From the NCBI GenBank assembly GCA_021292165.1, contig CM037876.1, forward strand, positions 315,980,803 to 316,044,802: 64,000 nt of DNA, read 5' to 3'. The notes under the pieces were generated by a model that did not search any database, had not been told where the DNA came from, and saw only the letters and a program-made list of their open reading frames with translations. Numbering within the stretch: the first letter of the stretch is position 1; each line of letters begins with the position of its first letter. This DNA is from Shinisaurus crocodilurus. Its lineage: Eukaryota > Chordata > Lepidosauria > Squamata > Shinisauridae. The translations under genes and the position numbers were made by a program. Shown piece after piece: positions 20,502 through 30,587 of this stretch.

Positions 20502-20918
20502 TATTTAGTTCTGACGGGGGTGGGTGCGACTGCTGCTGCAAGGATCGTCCACTGGCGTTCTAGGCCGGTGTCAAACCTACCTATCCCCCCCCCCTCCTGC
20601 CTTGTTCCCTGTTTCTGGACCAATATTTATCTCTCTCCACAAAGCTATAAGTAAACAAATTGTGAGAACTCCCGTTTCCTTTTGTATGATTCTGGACGTC
20701 CAAAGTGCTTCTTTTATTATTCCTGGGTCATTGTCAAAATAGCTTCTAGAGTTCCTTATTTTTCTTCTTTCTAATGAAAACCAGCTGGAATCATGGCCCT
20801 CATGTTAAAACAAAAGCTCTGCATGCTTTAAACTTCTGCTCTCATTGTGGAATGGCCTTCCTGTTTTTTTGCTCCAACTGCCATCCTGTTCTAGAAGCTT
20901 CCAGAGACTGTCAGCACC

Positions 20919-20939
20919 CTATTTATGACATCACATTGG
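20919..20939 (-). promoter_or_regulatory. Possible promoter: CCAAT, CRE-like and TATA-like motifs
   Basis: On the minus strand CCAAT (20939-20935), TGATGTCA (20933-20926, one base from the CRE consensus) and ATAAATAG (20926-20919) lie within 21 bp. They sit upstream of and on the same strand as the 321-residue ORF. The cluster could be chance; function is inference. Confidence 0.35.
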
Positions 20940-21425
20940 CTTTCCCTCCCCATCCCCTGACTTTTGCGACAAGTGTTTACTGGCCTTGAAAGGCGGATGT
21001 TCCTTGAAGGGTCAGGTGGCATCTGTAGCTTGTGGCTTTTGTCTCATCATTGTTATTTATCAAGAGATGTCGCTGCTGATAAAATGACTGACACCGAGGG
21101 GGCAAAGGAGCAAACTGCTCTTCACTGATGATTTTAGAAGAAGCACCATCGCAAGCCACTGCAATTGGAGGCACTGAGGCTCCCCGCTCAAGGCCAGTGG
21201 CCAAGTGGTTTATCACCAGCAGTCAGGAACCACGACCGATAATAAACTGCTTCAGTACATTGGAGCTTCAAATGGTATCAGTAACATTCATAACACCCCA
21301 GGATACCCTGCTACTAAGGGAGATTATTTGTAGGGGGGAAGAACTGTTTTAGGGTGGGGGCCAAATCAGCCCCAGGCGGGCCCTCCGTGGGCTGGATCAC
21401 ATCAGATCCAGCCCATGGAGATCCA
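20940..21425. other. No recognised gene
   Basis: Unique sequence with no coding or repeat assignment, apart from an inverted GATCCAGCCCA / TGGGCTGGATC pair near 21389-21415. Confidence 0.35.
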
Positions 21426-21561
21426 GCTGTCAGATTGCCAGCTTCCACTAAGAATCCAGAGTACCAAAATATCAGTTTGCATAATTCCCAGGAAGAGATT
21501 TGCAGGCAAATAAATTCCCACGCCAGCAACAATGATGATGCCTCTTTTACGATCAGGTTGC
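21426..21561 (+). pseudogene. Inverted, internally deleted partial copy of the 321-residue ORF
   Basis: 21426-21538 matches the reverse complement of about 19726-19838 with one visible difference, encoding RLPASTKNPEYQNISLHN and the following residues to SNNDD. It then jumps directly to 'gcctcttttacgatcaggtt', which matches the 3' UTR at about 19497-19515, skipping about 210 bp including the stop codon. The near identity implies a recent event. Confidence 0.85.
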
Positions 21562-21870
21562 ATTGTCCTTCCCCATCCCACCCTGGGCCATTTTGACTTC
21601 CTGTGTGTAGGGGGAGGCTTGGAACTCTGTGCCTCTCCAGCGCTGACAAGGGTACTGGCCATCACTGAGAAAGTTCTCCCTCTATGGTTGACTAACAGAT
21701 GCAAGGACATCCCATATGGCATACAGGATGTCCAGTGTCCGTCCGCCACCCATAAATGGAGGCCTCTCCCAGTTTCCTATTTGCCGCCTTTTACTCCTCT
21801 ACATTCCAAAACCCATTTGCTTGGGGTCCCACCCATGTGCTTTGTCTCACTGCCTTCTATTTTATTTTAT
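21562..21870. other. No recognised feature
   Basis: No gene or repeat family is recognised. Confidence 0.35.
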
Positions 21871-21874
21871 GAAA

Positions 21875-22165
21875 TTATTATTTTTTAAAATCCCACCTTT
21901 TGGTCCAAAAACTGAGAAGGCATCTTTCCATTAATTGGCACACATAAACATAACAGAAAGACAAAGAGTCAAATGAGCAGGACACAGGAGAAGGACACAG
22001 ACCAGCATAACAGAAGACCTTACACAACTCTTGACACTGGAAAGACGACACTGAAGGGGGAGAGGGGACCTCAGTCAGTAGAGAGCGCCATAGCCTTGGG
22101 GCCACTGTTGAAAAAGCCCTGCTCCAGGTCATCTTTGGGGGAGTGCAGAGCAAGGTTCCAGTTCT
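21875..22165 (-). mobile_element. L2 LINE fragment
   Basis: The minus strand encodes SRAFSTVAPRLWRSLLTEV, the L2 C-terminal block (RAFSVxAPxLWNSLP). The 3' UTR side contains 'aaaatcccaccttttggtcc'. Confidence 0.7.
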
Positions 22166-22179
22166 TAATGAATGGGTCA

Positions 22180-22375
22180 TAGCTAAGTGGCGAGAACACT
22201 TGTTTTTGCATGCAGAAGGCTCTCAGTTCAATCCTTGGCATCTCCAGTCAGGACAGGGGAGGAAGACTTTCTCCCTCTGAAACTGTGGAAAGCTGCTGCC
22301 AGTCAGCGTAGTAAATACCAAACTAGTTGGACCATTGCTCTGATTTGGTAGAAGGCAGTTTCCTGTTTCCAATAT
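22180..22375 (+). mobile_element. tRNA-derived SINE (second family)
   Basis: The head 'tagctaagtggcgagaacac' and 'ttgcatgcagaaggctctca', with B-box-like GTTCAATCC (22228), is tRNA-like. The body has 'gaaactgtggaaagctgctg', 'ccagtcagcgtagtaaatac' and the end 'ggtagaaggcagtttcct'. Other copies: 31319-31525, 32518-32665 (minus) and 59005-60720 (split). Confidence 0.75.
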
Positions 22376-22649
22376 AAAATAAAATGGTGGAGCTGCCTCT
22401 TGAGTGTCTCCACCCTCAGATATACTCACAATCACAGGGGCTAAAAGTGTTTCTTTTTTCAGGGGCACATAAGGATAGTAGAAGGTGAAAACACACTGAT
22501 GTATCCAAGCCCAGTCCCCCAAACACACACATAATCTTGCCGCACAAAAAAAGGTAGGCACCGAGAATTGCAGTTGGTTCACTTAGCAAGGAAGGCCGGC
22601 CAAGGCCCTTTTGCGCATGCACATCTGCATTAGATGTCCTTCTCTAGTG

Positions 22650-22960
22650 CTGCTAATGCTGTCAAGAGATCAAGTGTGTGGCAACCAGGGAAAAGGTCTT
22701 TTCTGTGGTGGCACCTGCCAGTGGAACAAGCTCCCCAGGGCTACTTAGCTGGCAACAACCGTGATAAGATAAGCTTTTGGTGCCGAATGACGACCATTTA
22801 TTTCCCTAGGAATAAAATGGATTGGCATTTATTGTTTTGTGTTAGTGTGATTCTGCTGTTTATTTTGTATTGTTTTTAGTTAGTGTGTTGTTTTTATCTA
22901 TATATTTTTTATAAGTGGCTTATATGAAAATTTGTTTTCAAAGTGGATAAGAAATTATGA
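22650..22960 (+). mobile_element. L2 LINE fragment
   Basis: 'aaaggtcttttctgtggtgg' followed by 'cacctgccagtggaacaag' corresponds to the L2 RAFSVVAPxxWN block in a broken frame. An AT-rich 3' UTR follows. Confidence 0.6.
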
Positions 22961-23080
22961 GGAAACAAGCAGGCCAACTGCCTTGTACCAGAAGAGATGG
23001 CGGCCAGGGACTCAAGATCAGTTTGCCATTTTTGACTGCACGCTGCCTAGTTCCCCCTAGTTCCCCGGGGTGGGGTGGGG

Positions 23081-23280
23081 GGCTGGTGACACCTGTGTCA
23101 GTGGGGCTCCTTATCCATTGCATGTTTTATCATGAACTTTATAGGAGCTATCCATGTGGTGTTCCATGCTGGTGAACCCATTTTGGGGATGGATACAGCA
23201 CCATGGGCAGTTCCCATAAAGCTCAGAATAAAACCTGCAATGGATAAGGAGCCCCATTGACACAGGAGGAGTCACCAGCC
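23081..23280. repeat. 200-bp foldback repeat F4
   Basis: Two arms of about 95 bp face each other around 23178-23185. The left arm has GGCTGGTGACACCTGTGTCA then GTGGGGCTCCTTATCCATTG; the reverse complement of the right arm reads GGCTGGTGACTCCTCCTGTG then TCAATGGGGCTCCTTATCCA. The arms are about 85% alike. No target duplication was identified. Confidence 0.8.
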
Positions 23281-23815
23281 TCCCTTGCTAGTTCCACCCT
23301 CATTCCAGGCATGATCCATCCACAAGCGACAGGCTTCCTCTTTGGGTTCGTCCACCAGGAATGATTTCCCCCACCCATGATCCACCCCCATCCTGGCTGC
23401 TACAGGAGCGAGGCTTCGAACAGCAACACACACACCCTGCACACCCTGCTACCACCTTTGCTTCCACTTTTGCACCTTGCGCCAGCAGCGCCATTTGCAT
23501 AATTCATCACATCCCCTCTCTTGCATAATTTAGTGTGTTAGGAGGGCACAGCCAACTAAATGCAAAACACTCAGGAACTCAGCAGATGCAAGCACACAAA
23601 ACAGGGAGGTACGCGGAGGCAGTCGGCCGTCATCCAAGCAAGCCTGCTTCAATAATTCAAGCACTTTGACATGTTTCATTTAAAGGTCTTGGTCTGTATA
23701 TAGATTCATAAGCAAATTCCTGCTACCTTCGTGTATCCCACACACCTTGGCTGCTGGATTGTGAACATGGTTGAATTGTCACTGCACCCTTCAGAGCAGG
23801 AGAACATGGGCTCAG
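23281..23815. other. No recognised feature
   Basis: Unique sequence without a gene or repeat assignment. Confidence 0.35.
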
Positions 23816-23818
23816 CAT

Positions 23819-23879
23819 GTGCACACACACACACACACATGCACGCATGTATGCATGCACGAACACACACACACACACC
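23819..23879 (+). repeat. (AC)n microsatellite with ATGC interruption
   Basis: Two (CA)n blocks separated by 'atgcacgcatgtatgcatgc', an alternating purine-pyrimidine tract of about 60 bp. Confidence 0.9.
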
Positions 23880-23951
23880 AAAATAAGGAAAATCAGCAAA
23901 CACCATCTGAAGGCTGTAATCCCGCTTCCCAAAAAGGGTATCCCTCAAACA

Positions 23952-24359
23952 CATCATCATCAGGCGATCACTCGTGACCGAGTAAGATTGTCTTCTGGGA
24001 TAAAAGGAGGAAATTCTAAAGAAGATTGTGTAGACTCTAGCGGTGGGTCCGTAAGTGACTGTGGAGGCCAATTCTAGATCCACACAGCTTCCCACAGTGA
24101 GGACACAGGTTACCAGATGGAAGATGGTCCTGTAAAGGATTCATTTGACGTGCTTTTCGCTTAGCACGTTTCTCCCTTTCACCTTGCACTCGGGCTTCTT
24201 CAAAGTCCATGGAACCTTTGTGAAAGGCCAACCTCCATTTAGATCGTTCATGGGCCAGAGCTTCCCAGTTTTCGATGTTTATATTGCATTTTTTTAGATT
24301 AGCCTTATGAACATCTTTAAACCTCTTATATTGACCACCGATATTCCGCTTTCCATCCA
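23952..24359 (-). mobile_element. RTE/I-like LINE 3' end, copy 1 (truncated)
   Basis: The minus strand encodes the terminal 107 codons of the same protein as 33716-34672, including CPHCGKLCGSRIGLHSHLRTH, a single C2H2-type zinc finger at the very C-terminus. The 3' UTR ends in TGATGATGATG. The copy is cut at 24359, where similarity with the longer copy stops abruptly. Confidence 0.85.
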
Positions 24360-24429
24360 TACAAACACATTCTCCAGGGTCGGCTCCAAACTACATAAAG
24401 ACTTTCAAAATGGCATGTTAACCCTTACC

Positions 24430-24600
24430 CTTCTCATGGATGGTCACCTTGAGGTGGCAGGGTGGGTGCTCCTGCACTCATGAGCTGCTTGTGGGCTTCC
24501 CATTGGGGCATCTGCTTGGCCACTGAATGAACAGAATGCTGGACTAGGTGGATCTTGGTCTGATCCAGCAGGACTCTTCTTATGAGACCTTGCCAAATCC
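24430..24600 (-). repeat. Squamate interspersed repeat ('ctggatcagacc' type)
   Basis: On the minus strand 'gagtcctgctggatcagacc', 'agcattctgttcattcagtg' and 'gccaagcagatgcccc' match 14688-14830 and 56940-57175. Confidence 0.65.
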
Positions 24601-24860
24601 TGAGGCCCGGTGAATGGGAGGGGGGGGGGGAAAGGATGTCCTTGAACAAAAATAGGGGGAAGAAAAATGCCCTCATCCTGGCTTGTGCAAGGCCAGCAGA
24701 ACTTGGGGTGTGGTGGTTTCCTTGCCATGGAGTTTGTTCCCACCCCCGACCTCTGTATTCATGCAATTCTGTGACGAACTGGGGCCAGTCAAAGATTGAA
24801 CCAGCACTTGCCCTGAACAGTCCCACTCATACCTGAACATTTTTCAAGCCTATAGTCATA

Positions 24861-25012
24861 GGACACCCTTCCCCAATGTGGTGCCCTCCAGATGGGTAGG
24901 CCTATGACTCCCATCATCCCCAGCCACTGTGACCAATGGCCATGCTGGTTGGGAATGGCGGGTATCATAGGCCAGCAAATGTGGAGGGTAGCACATTGGG
25001 GAAGGGTGTTTT
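24861..25012. repeat. Foldback repeat F2
   Basis: The left arm 'acacccttccccaatgtggt' + 'gccctccag' pairs with the right arm 'agggtagcacattggggaag' + 'ggtgt'. The interior 'atgactcccatcatcccc' has the ACTCCCATCAT core. It is the same family type as 57318-57426, more diverged. Confidence 0.7.
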
Positions 25013-25420
25013 AGTACCCTTGGGGATGGAGATGCATCCAAGCATCTGCACTCCATAGAAGCACCACCATGAGGTCTCCTACACCATGAGGATTAAAGGA
25101 TTCCAGGTCAGAGAGAAGGAGCTTCCTCCCTGCCACCTCCTAGTTTTGAAATCAAGGACTGTCAGTTCACGTGAGAGGCCACTGGCCTCAGTCACTCAGT
25201 TTACCTGGGAGGCCATTCTGACTTTGTGAAGCTCTACCAACAAGAGCACCTTCCAATCAACACAAGCTGGGCAAGTAGGAGCAGGTGAGGCCAAGCCATG
25301 CTATGTACATGTGGGGATTGCATGGAGTGGGAAGTAGGGTCGTGCCCGCTGGGCCTGTCTCCAGTCTCCATCCATTCATCCATGGGCATGTGCAGAGGCT
25401 CCAGACAGAGCTTCAGATGA

Positions 25421-25490
25421 ACATAGAATCATAGAAAAGTAGAGTTGGAAGCGGCCTATAAGGCCATCGAGACCAACCCCCTGCATATGA
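25421..25490 (-). mobile_element. CR1 3'-end scrap
   Basis: 'catagaatcatagaaaagta' and 'gcggcctataaggccatcga' are the reverse complement of the CR1 3' terminus; only about 70 bp are present. Confidence 0.75.
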
Positions 25491-25499
25491 CGGTCAAGG

Positions 25500-25900
25500 G
25501 CAGAATCACTGGGCGCAATCCTTCCCCCTCTCCATAGGTTCATATTCATACAGGGGTTACGGAAATAACTCTCATACAAATTTTTAGGTTTGACCTGAAC
25601 TTTTAGGGGGTTTCAGCCTCCTTAATGGGGAAAGGAGTACAATCTCAGGGTATGAACACAGAAGAAAAGCGGTGGGGGGGCGGGGATGAAACTTCTTTTT
25701 CCAGAAGGCCCATTTCTACCTTTCTCCTCCAGTGTTGAGTTTGAGCCATTCCGCATAATGTCATAATCTGTACTCTGAACGGTGGAGGATGTGGTTGGCT
25801 TAAAAAGGTAAATATCGGTCGCTTTATTCTCTGCTCAATTTGGCTAACCACAACAGAAACACAATCCGATTTAAAACTGCTTCTACAAACTGCACCAGTG
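25500..25900. other. No recognised feature
   Basis: No coding or repeat assignment. Confidence 0.35.
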
Positions 25901-25904
25901 AAAC

Positions 25905-25905
25905 A

Positions 25906-25940
<35 letters not shown>

Positions 25941-25980
25941 AATAATAATAATAACAACAACAACAACAACAACAATAATA
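25905..25980 (+). repeat. Compound (ATG)n(ATA)n(CAA)n microsatellite
   Basis: About eleven ATG units, then AAT/ATA units, then about seven CAA units, then a second short AAT block. Confidence 0.95.
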
Positions 25981-26059
25981 AGACAACTTTAACCCCGAGG
26001 TCCTTGGGCCACTGAAACATGAAACCAATTTGAATGTCTGCCAAGAACCCTCCTCCTCC

Positions 26060-26280
26060 AAATCACCTTAAGACTCTGGCTATACAGACACCCTGACTAT
26101 AACATCTTCAATGTATTCCATGTTTTTAAATTTTTAAAATGTTGTTAAAGTTAAATATTGTATTTATTTGTTACCTTGTTGTTGTTATTGTTTGGTTTCA
26201 TGTTTGTAAGCCGCCCTGAAGACACTTGCCGGTTGGGCAGTATTCCGATCTTATACAGAAATAAAATAAGTAAAATCTAT
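26060..26280 (+). mobile_element. L2 LINE 3' UTR
   Basis: 'gtttgtaagccgccctgaag' and 'ggttgggcagtattccgatc' then 'ataaaataag' is the usual L2 3' terminus. Confidence 0.6.
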
Positions 26281-26362
26281 TCAGCCTTTCCCTGCTCCAA
26301 CCGCCCCCCCCTCCTGCCTGATACCTTGCCTGATGAAGAGATCTGGAGAGCTCCAAAGTCTG

Positions 26363-26366
<4 letters not shown>

Positions 26367-26395
<29 letters not shown>
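26367..26395 (+). repeat. (CA)n microsatellite
   Basis: About 14 CA units. The flank (26320-26470, 'gagttggcctaatgaaggta') resembles an unclassified reptile repeat tail. Confidence 0.9.
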
Positions 26396-26399
<4 letters not shown>

Positions 26400-26635
26400 T
26401 GATCTTTGAGTTGGCCTAATGAAGGTATTACACTACATAGGTTTTGGAATTGTTCTTGCAGCCAACATGACTGCCTTTGCTTCTGTTGCTTTTGTTTTGT
26501 ATAACTTTGATTCTCTCACCAAGTGCCGCTGGAAGAAGAGTGGGTTGTTACTTGCATCCCCTGGGCTGTAGCTGTATCTGTTCCTGCTGGATCTGGGCAA
26601 TGCTGTTAGACCATTGCCAAGCACATATCAGTCTA

Positions 26636-27519
26636 ATACCCTGGAAGACAGAAACAAAATTCAAAGCGATCTCGATAGGCTAGAGTGCTGGGCTGAAAAC
26701 AACAGAAAGAAATGTAATAGGGATAAATGCCAAGTGCTGCACCTAGGAAAAATAAACTGACTGCATAGTTACAGGATGGGGGATACTTGGCTCAACAATA
26801 CTACAAGTGAGAAGGGTCTTGGAATTGTGGTAGATCACAAGCTGAATATGAGCCAGCAATCAGATATTTAGCGCCTCCCCTTCCCACCTGAGAGCACTGT
26901 ATTTTTTTTCAAGGTGTTTCTGGCGCCCTCTTTAGCCCTATGCCCTAGGCAGCTGCCTAGTTGGCCTAATGGTAGCACCGGCCCTGGTTCCCCTCTACTT
27001 AGCACTGGTTCGGCCTCATCTTGAGTACTGCGTCCAGTTCTGGGCACCACACTTTAAGAAGGATGTAGACAAACTGGAGGGGGTTCAGAGGAGGGCAACA
27101 AAAGGGACTGGAAACAAGGCCCTATGAGGAGAGACTGAAAGAACTGGGCATGTTTAGCCTTCAGAAGAGAAGACTGAGGGGAGATATGATAGCACTCTTC
27201 AAGTACTTGAAAGGTTGTCACACAGAGGAGGGCCAGGATCTCTTCTCGACCATTCCAGAGTGCAGGACACGGAATAATGGACTCAAGTTACAGGAAGCCA
27301 GATTCCACCTGGACATCAGGAAAAATTTCCTGACTGTTAGAGCAATACGACAGTGGAACCAACTACCTAGGGAGGTCGTGGGCTCTCCCACAGTGGAAGC
27401 ATTGAAGATGCAGCTGGACAGCCATCTGTCAGAGATGCTTTGACTTGGATTTCTGCACTGAGCAGGGGGTTGGACTAGATGGCCTTGTAGGCCCCTTCCA
27501 ACTCTACTATTCTATGATT
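26636..27519 (+). mobile_element. CR1 LINE, 5'-truncated and interrupted
   Basis: CR1 sequence runs from 'accctggaagacagaaac' to 26860, is broken by a hAT fragment (26861-26986) with loss of about 100 bp of CR1, and resumes at 'ttcccctctacttagcactg'. The last 97 codons are open (to RHLSEML-like SHLSEML). It is more diverged than the 18487 and 52918 copies. Confidence 0.9.
26861..26986 (-). mobile_element. hAT fragment inside CR1
   Basis: The minus strand begins CAGGGCCGGTGCTACCATTA, then 'aactaggcagctgcctaggg' and 'agagggcgccagaaacacc'. The CAG...CTG ends fit hAT, but no target duplication survives because flanking CR1 was deleted. Confidence 0.65.
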
Positions 27520-27529
27520 CATTCGTGAC

Positions 27530-27980
27530 TTGATGGCTTCCATTTAAAGAATTCTATGGTTCTCTGATTCTCTGATTCCTTTGTCACAGCAAAGCTCAGT
27601 GAAGCAATCAGTCAGGCAGTGACTGTGTTTGCACCCGCCTTTTATCAGTTAACAGCCTCAGGGCCCAGCTTGCAGTAGACATCAATTTCCCCCCAACCGT
27701 GCCCCTTGGAGGAGCCCCAAGAGGCTGCACGGGCCAGATTGGGTTACCCCGTGTGACTTGGCCCACCGGCCATCAGCTCTGCACCTAGGCCATGCCTGGT
27801 AGTGGTGGTTCCAAAGTCCATAATTACCCAGTTTAGTGTACAAATTCATCCAGATTAGCTGATTTCACCCAAAGTTCTCACCTGTCTCTGAATATCAAAC
27901 AAGATCCAGTGTTTGCACAGACAGCATTCGGCGGACCAGGCACATACGCCAGCTGCTTTGCGGGTGCATGCACAGAGCCG
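27530..27980. other. No recognised feature
   Basis: Apart from a short TTCTCTGATTC-like tract following the CR1 tail, no gene or repeat is recognised. Confidence 0.35.
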
Positions 27981-27987
27981 TTCTCTA

Positions 27988-28695
27988 ATGATAATTTTAT
28001 TATTTATTTATTTATTATTAATATTTATTTATCGCCCATCTGGCCGGCAACCGGCCACCCTGGGCGATGTACACAAAATAAAATACATAAATGCAATAAA
28101 ATACATTAAAACAATATAAAAATGTTAAAATCTTAACCCACCCCATATTCCCGCCTGAACAACCAGGTTTTTAATGAGCGACGGAAGCTCAGCAGAGAGG
28201 GGGCATGGCGGAGGTCACTCGGGAGAGAGTTCCACAGTACGGGGGCCGCCACAGAAAAGGCCCTCTTCCTCGTCCCCACCAGTCTAGCTGCTCTGGCTGA
28301 AGGGACAAGGAGAAGGCCATCCGTGGCAGATCTTGTTGAGCGGCCCACTTGGTGTTGCTTTATCATAGATTTCATAGATCATAGAGTTGGAAGGAGCCTA
28401 CAAGGCTGTCGAGTCCAACCCCCTGCTCAATGCAGGAAACTGGAGGAGAGGTCTCCCATCCAAGTAATAACCAGACTTGACCCTGCTTAGCTTTCCACGC
28501 TCAGACAAGCTGAGCCAGGGAGACGCTCCTTGAGATAAACTGGACCAGAGCCGTATAGGGTTTTAAAGGTCAAAACCAACACCTTGAATTCGGCTCGGCA
28601 AGCAACTGGTAGCCAGTGCAAATCCTTCAGCACTGGCGTGATGTGATCCCGCCGGCGGCTGCCTTTAACCAGGCGAGCCGCCGCGTATAACTCTT
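27988..28695 (-). mobile_element. L2 LINE C-terminal region and 3' UTR, interrupted
   Basis: The minus strand encodes LKDLHWLPVACRAEFKVLVL and YGSGPVYLKERL, then, beyond the SINE, QHQVGRSTRSATDGLLLVPS and RAFSVAAPVLWNSLPSDLR. This is the diagnostic L2 ORF2 C-terminus, followed by the 'ctggccggcaaccggcc' 3' UTR. Compared with the copy at 55092-55720 the 5S SINE (28361-28517) is a clean insertion. Confidence 0.9.
28361..28517 (-). mobile_element. 5S rRNA-derived SINE inserted in L2
   Basis: The minus strand has the CR1-type tail, C box GGATGGGAGACC and A box AGCTAAGCAGG. The head is truncated at 'ctggctcagcttgtctgag', and 'gttgct' / 'ggagacgctcc' of the L2 flank it. Confidence 0.85.
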
Positions 28696-28769
28696 CACTC
28701 TCACTGAAGCTCTTGTTGATTACTGTGGAGCTACCTGAACCTTTGAAATGGGCATGGCACTTGCATTGG

Positions 28770-29130
28770 GACACTGGAGAAATCTGCAATGGATTCAAAT
28801 GAGTTCAGATTTCTATGAATTCAACCCATGGACTCCGCATTTGAGCAGCTTTTCCTGAGTTGCACAGATTCTGTGGACTTGCGGACTTGTTTTTTTTTTA
28901 CTTTCTGGAATTTTACAGAAACTTAGTCATAGAAAAATGAAACAAACAAACAAACAAAAACACCACTGACCAAAACGGCACATTTTGGGGAGATTTGCGC
29001 ATTTGTGTAAGTGCGAATCTGAGCAAGTGCACACAAATACAACTTTGGGAAATTGAAAAAAAAAATCAAATTCCATCATTGAGTGGACAATCGAACAAAA
29101 GGTTCCTGACAATCACAAAATTCAGACGGA
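28770..29130 (+). repeat. Unclassified repeat family A
   Basis: It shares 'gaaatctgcaa.ggattcaaa', 'tcagatttctatgaatt', 'ttgcacagattctgtgga' and 'accactgaccaaaa' in order with 45690-45960. A-rich interruptions at 28940-28965 and 29055. Confidence 0.6.
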
Positions 29131-29267
29131 ACAAAGGATTCAAAGGGAATACCTAAGTGAGGTATGGGTGGGAATTTCATTTGGTTCATTTAAAAAAAAA
29201 AAAAAGAACTTACCAAACACCCCCCCCCCCAAAAAAAATCATTACCAAAATTTGCAAGTTTCTTCAT

Positions 29268-29545
29268 AAACAGGATGGAAAGAACTTGAACCTTTGAAAA
29301 TTCAAACGTGGGAGAAAGCAAAATGGAAAGGTTCATCCATCCATTCAGAGGGCTTTGAGTGCTTAGCTCTTAAAAATCTGAGTATCTATTCAAACATGTT
29401 TGTGGTGCTGAATTGGGGTTCCCATCTCTTCTTTTCTGACAGGCTCCTCGTGTCCAGCACACAGGTGTGAGGCAGGTTACAGCATGGTCTTTCCATGCTG
29501 GAGATAGCTGTACCTATTGAGTCTGGCCAGTGCAGATGGGAGAGA
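29268..29545 (+). repeat. Unclassified repeat family B
   Basis: Same word order as 12560-12880. A partial further start occurs at 29595-29690 after a GT microsatellite (29551-29577). Confidence 0.6.
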
Positions 29546-29550
29546 ATTTT

Positions 29551-29577
29551 ATGTGTGTGTGTGTGTGTGTGTGTGTT
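29551..29577 (+). repeat. (GT)n microsatellite
   Basis: About 13 GT units. Confidence 0.9.
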
Positions 29578-29699
29578 AACTGACTTTTTTTTTTCATAAA
29601 CAGAACAGAAAAAAAAAGAAAGAAAAGAAACAAATTCAAATGTGGCAGTAACCAAAACTGGCGGATCCATCCATCTGTAGTCTGAGCTGTACTTGTGGT

Positions 29700-30587
29700 A
29701 ACAAACTAATCTCCCTTTCCCAGGGGCAATTTGATAACGTGCACGCCCACGACACCAACCACTTGCATGTGTTGATCATTTGAAAACCAGATGAGCTTTC
29801 CCCCCCCAAACGCTCACTGAGAAAGCTCATAAATGCTGAGCCAATTCCAAATTGAGCTGCAGGGAGATTTTTCCCACAAAAACGCACACTAGTTATTATG
29901 CTTCTGCTAGCAAAGGGCAGCTCTCTTGGAACAGTTTGAGGAGAAATGTGTGTGATGATGGTTGGATATGTGGCTTGAAAGGTATCTTTGGCCTTAACCT
30001 CCTCTGAAGAATGTATTGGGGGAGAAAAGTGACATGCTTGTTATAACAGTCGCACAGATTTGAGAATGCAGGGCCTTAGTCAAACTATTGAGGAGGTGCC
30101 TTCTCCATGTTTTCTAGAGAGTTTTCCAGCATGCACTTTTGTTTTTCTAATGAGGAAGCTGTCTTCCAGGCATGGTTTGGCTGCAAGCTTTGTTCTCCCT
30201 AATTAAAATCAATTAGTATGTTGAGCAATTATCTAATTAACTTGCTAAAGCTATCATGTTAGATTCCTATCCAAACATGCCTCTGCAATGTTAGGCATTA
30301 GCAAGAATGCAAATGGCACGCGGGTTGTTCGTGTACATTTGCGTTAATTGAAGAACGTGACACTTCTGCTAATCTCATGTGCCCCTGGTGTGTCTCATTT
30401 GGTGCACTTGGAACAAACAATGAGAGAGGAGTCATTCCGGCTAGGAGCTTCACACAGCATCCCCCTTCTCTAGCATGGCAGCCCAGTTATAGGAGCTGCT
30501 GTGCTGAGGTTCCTTCTGCATTCCAGGGTGGCACCTTGCTCCCTGAGATGCCTGTGGGCTACAGCTGTCCCGAGTGCACCTCCAGTA
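29700..30587. other. Unique sequence with candidate conserved non-coding element
   Basis: No repeat similarity. 30170-30370 is rich in developmental factor-like sites: an inverted homeodomain pair CTAATTAAAATCAATTAG (30199-30216), CTAATTAAC (30233-30241) and a perfect octamer ATGCAAAT (30307-30314). No ORF. Regulatory function is inference. Confidence 0.4.

Noticed and set aside
22180..22250. Functional tRNA gene
   Set aside because: tRNA-like head without a complete cloverleaf, joined to a SINE body found in several copies.
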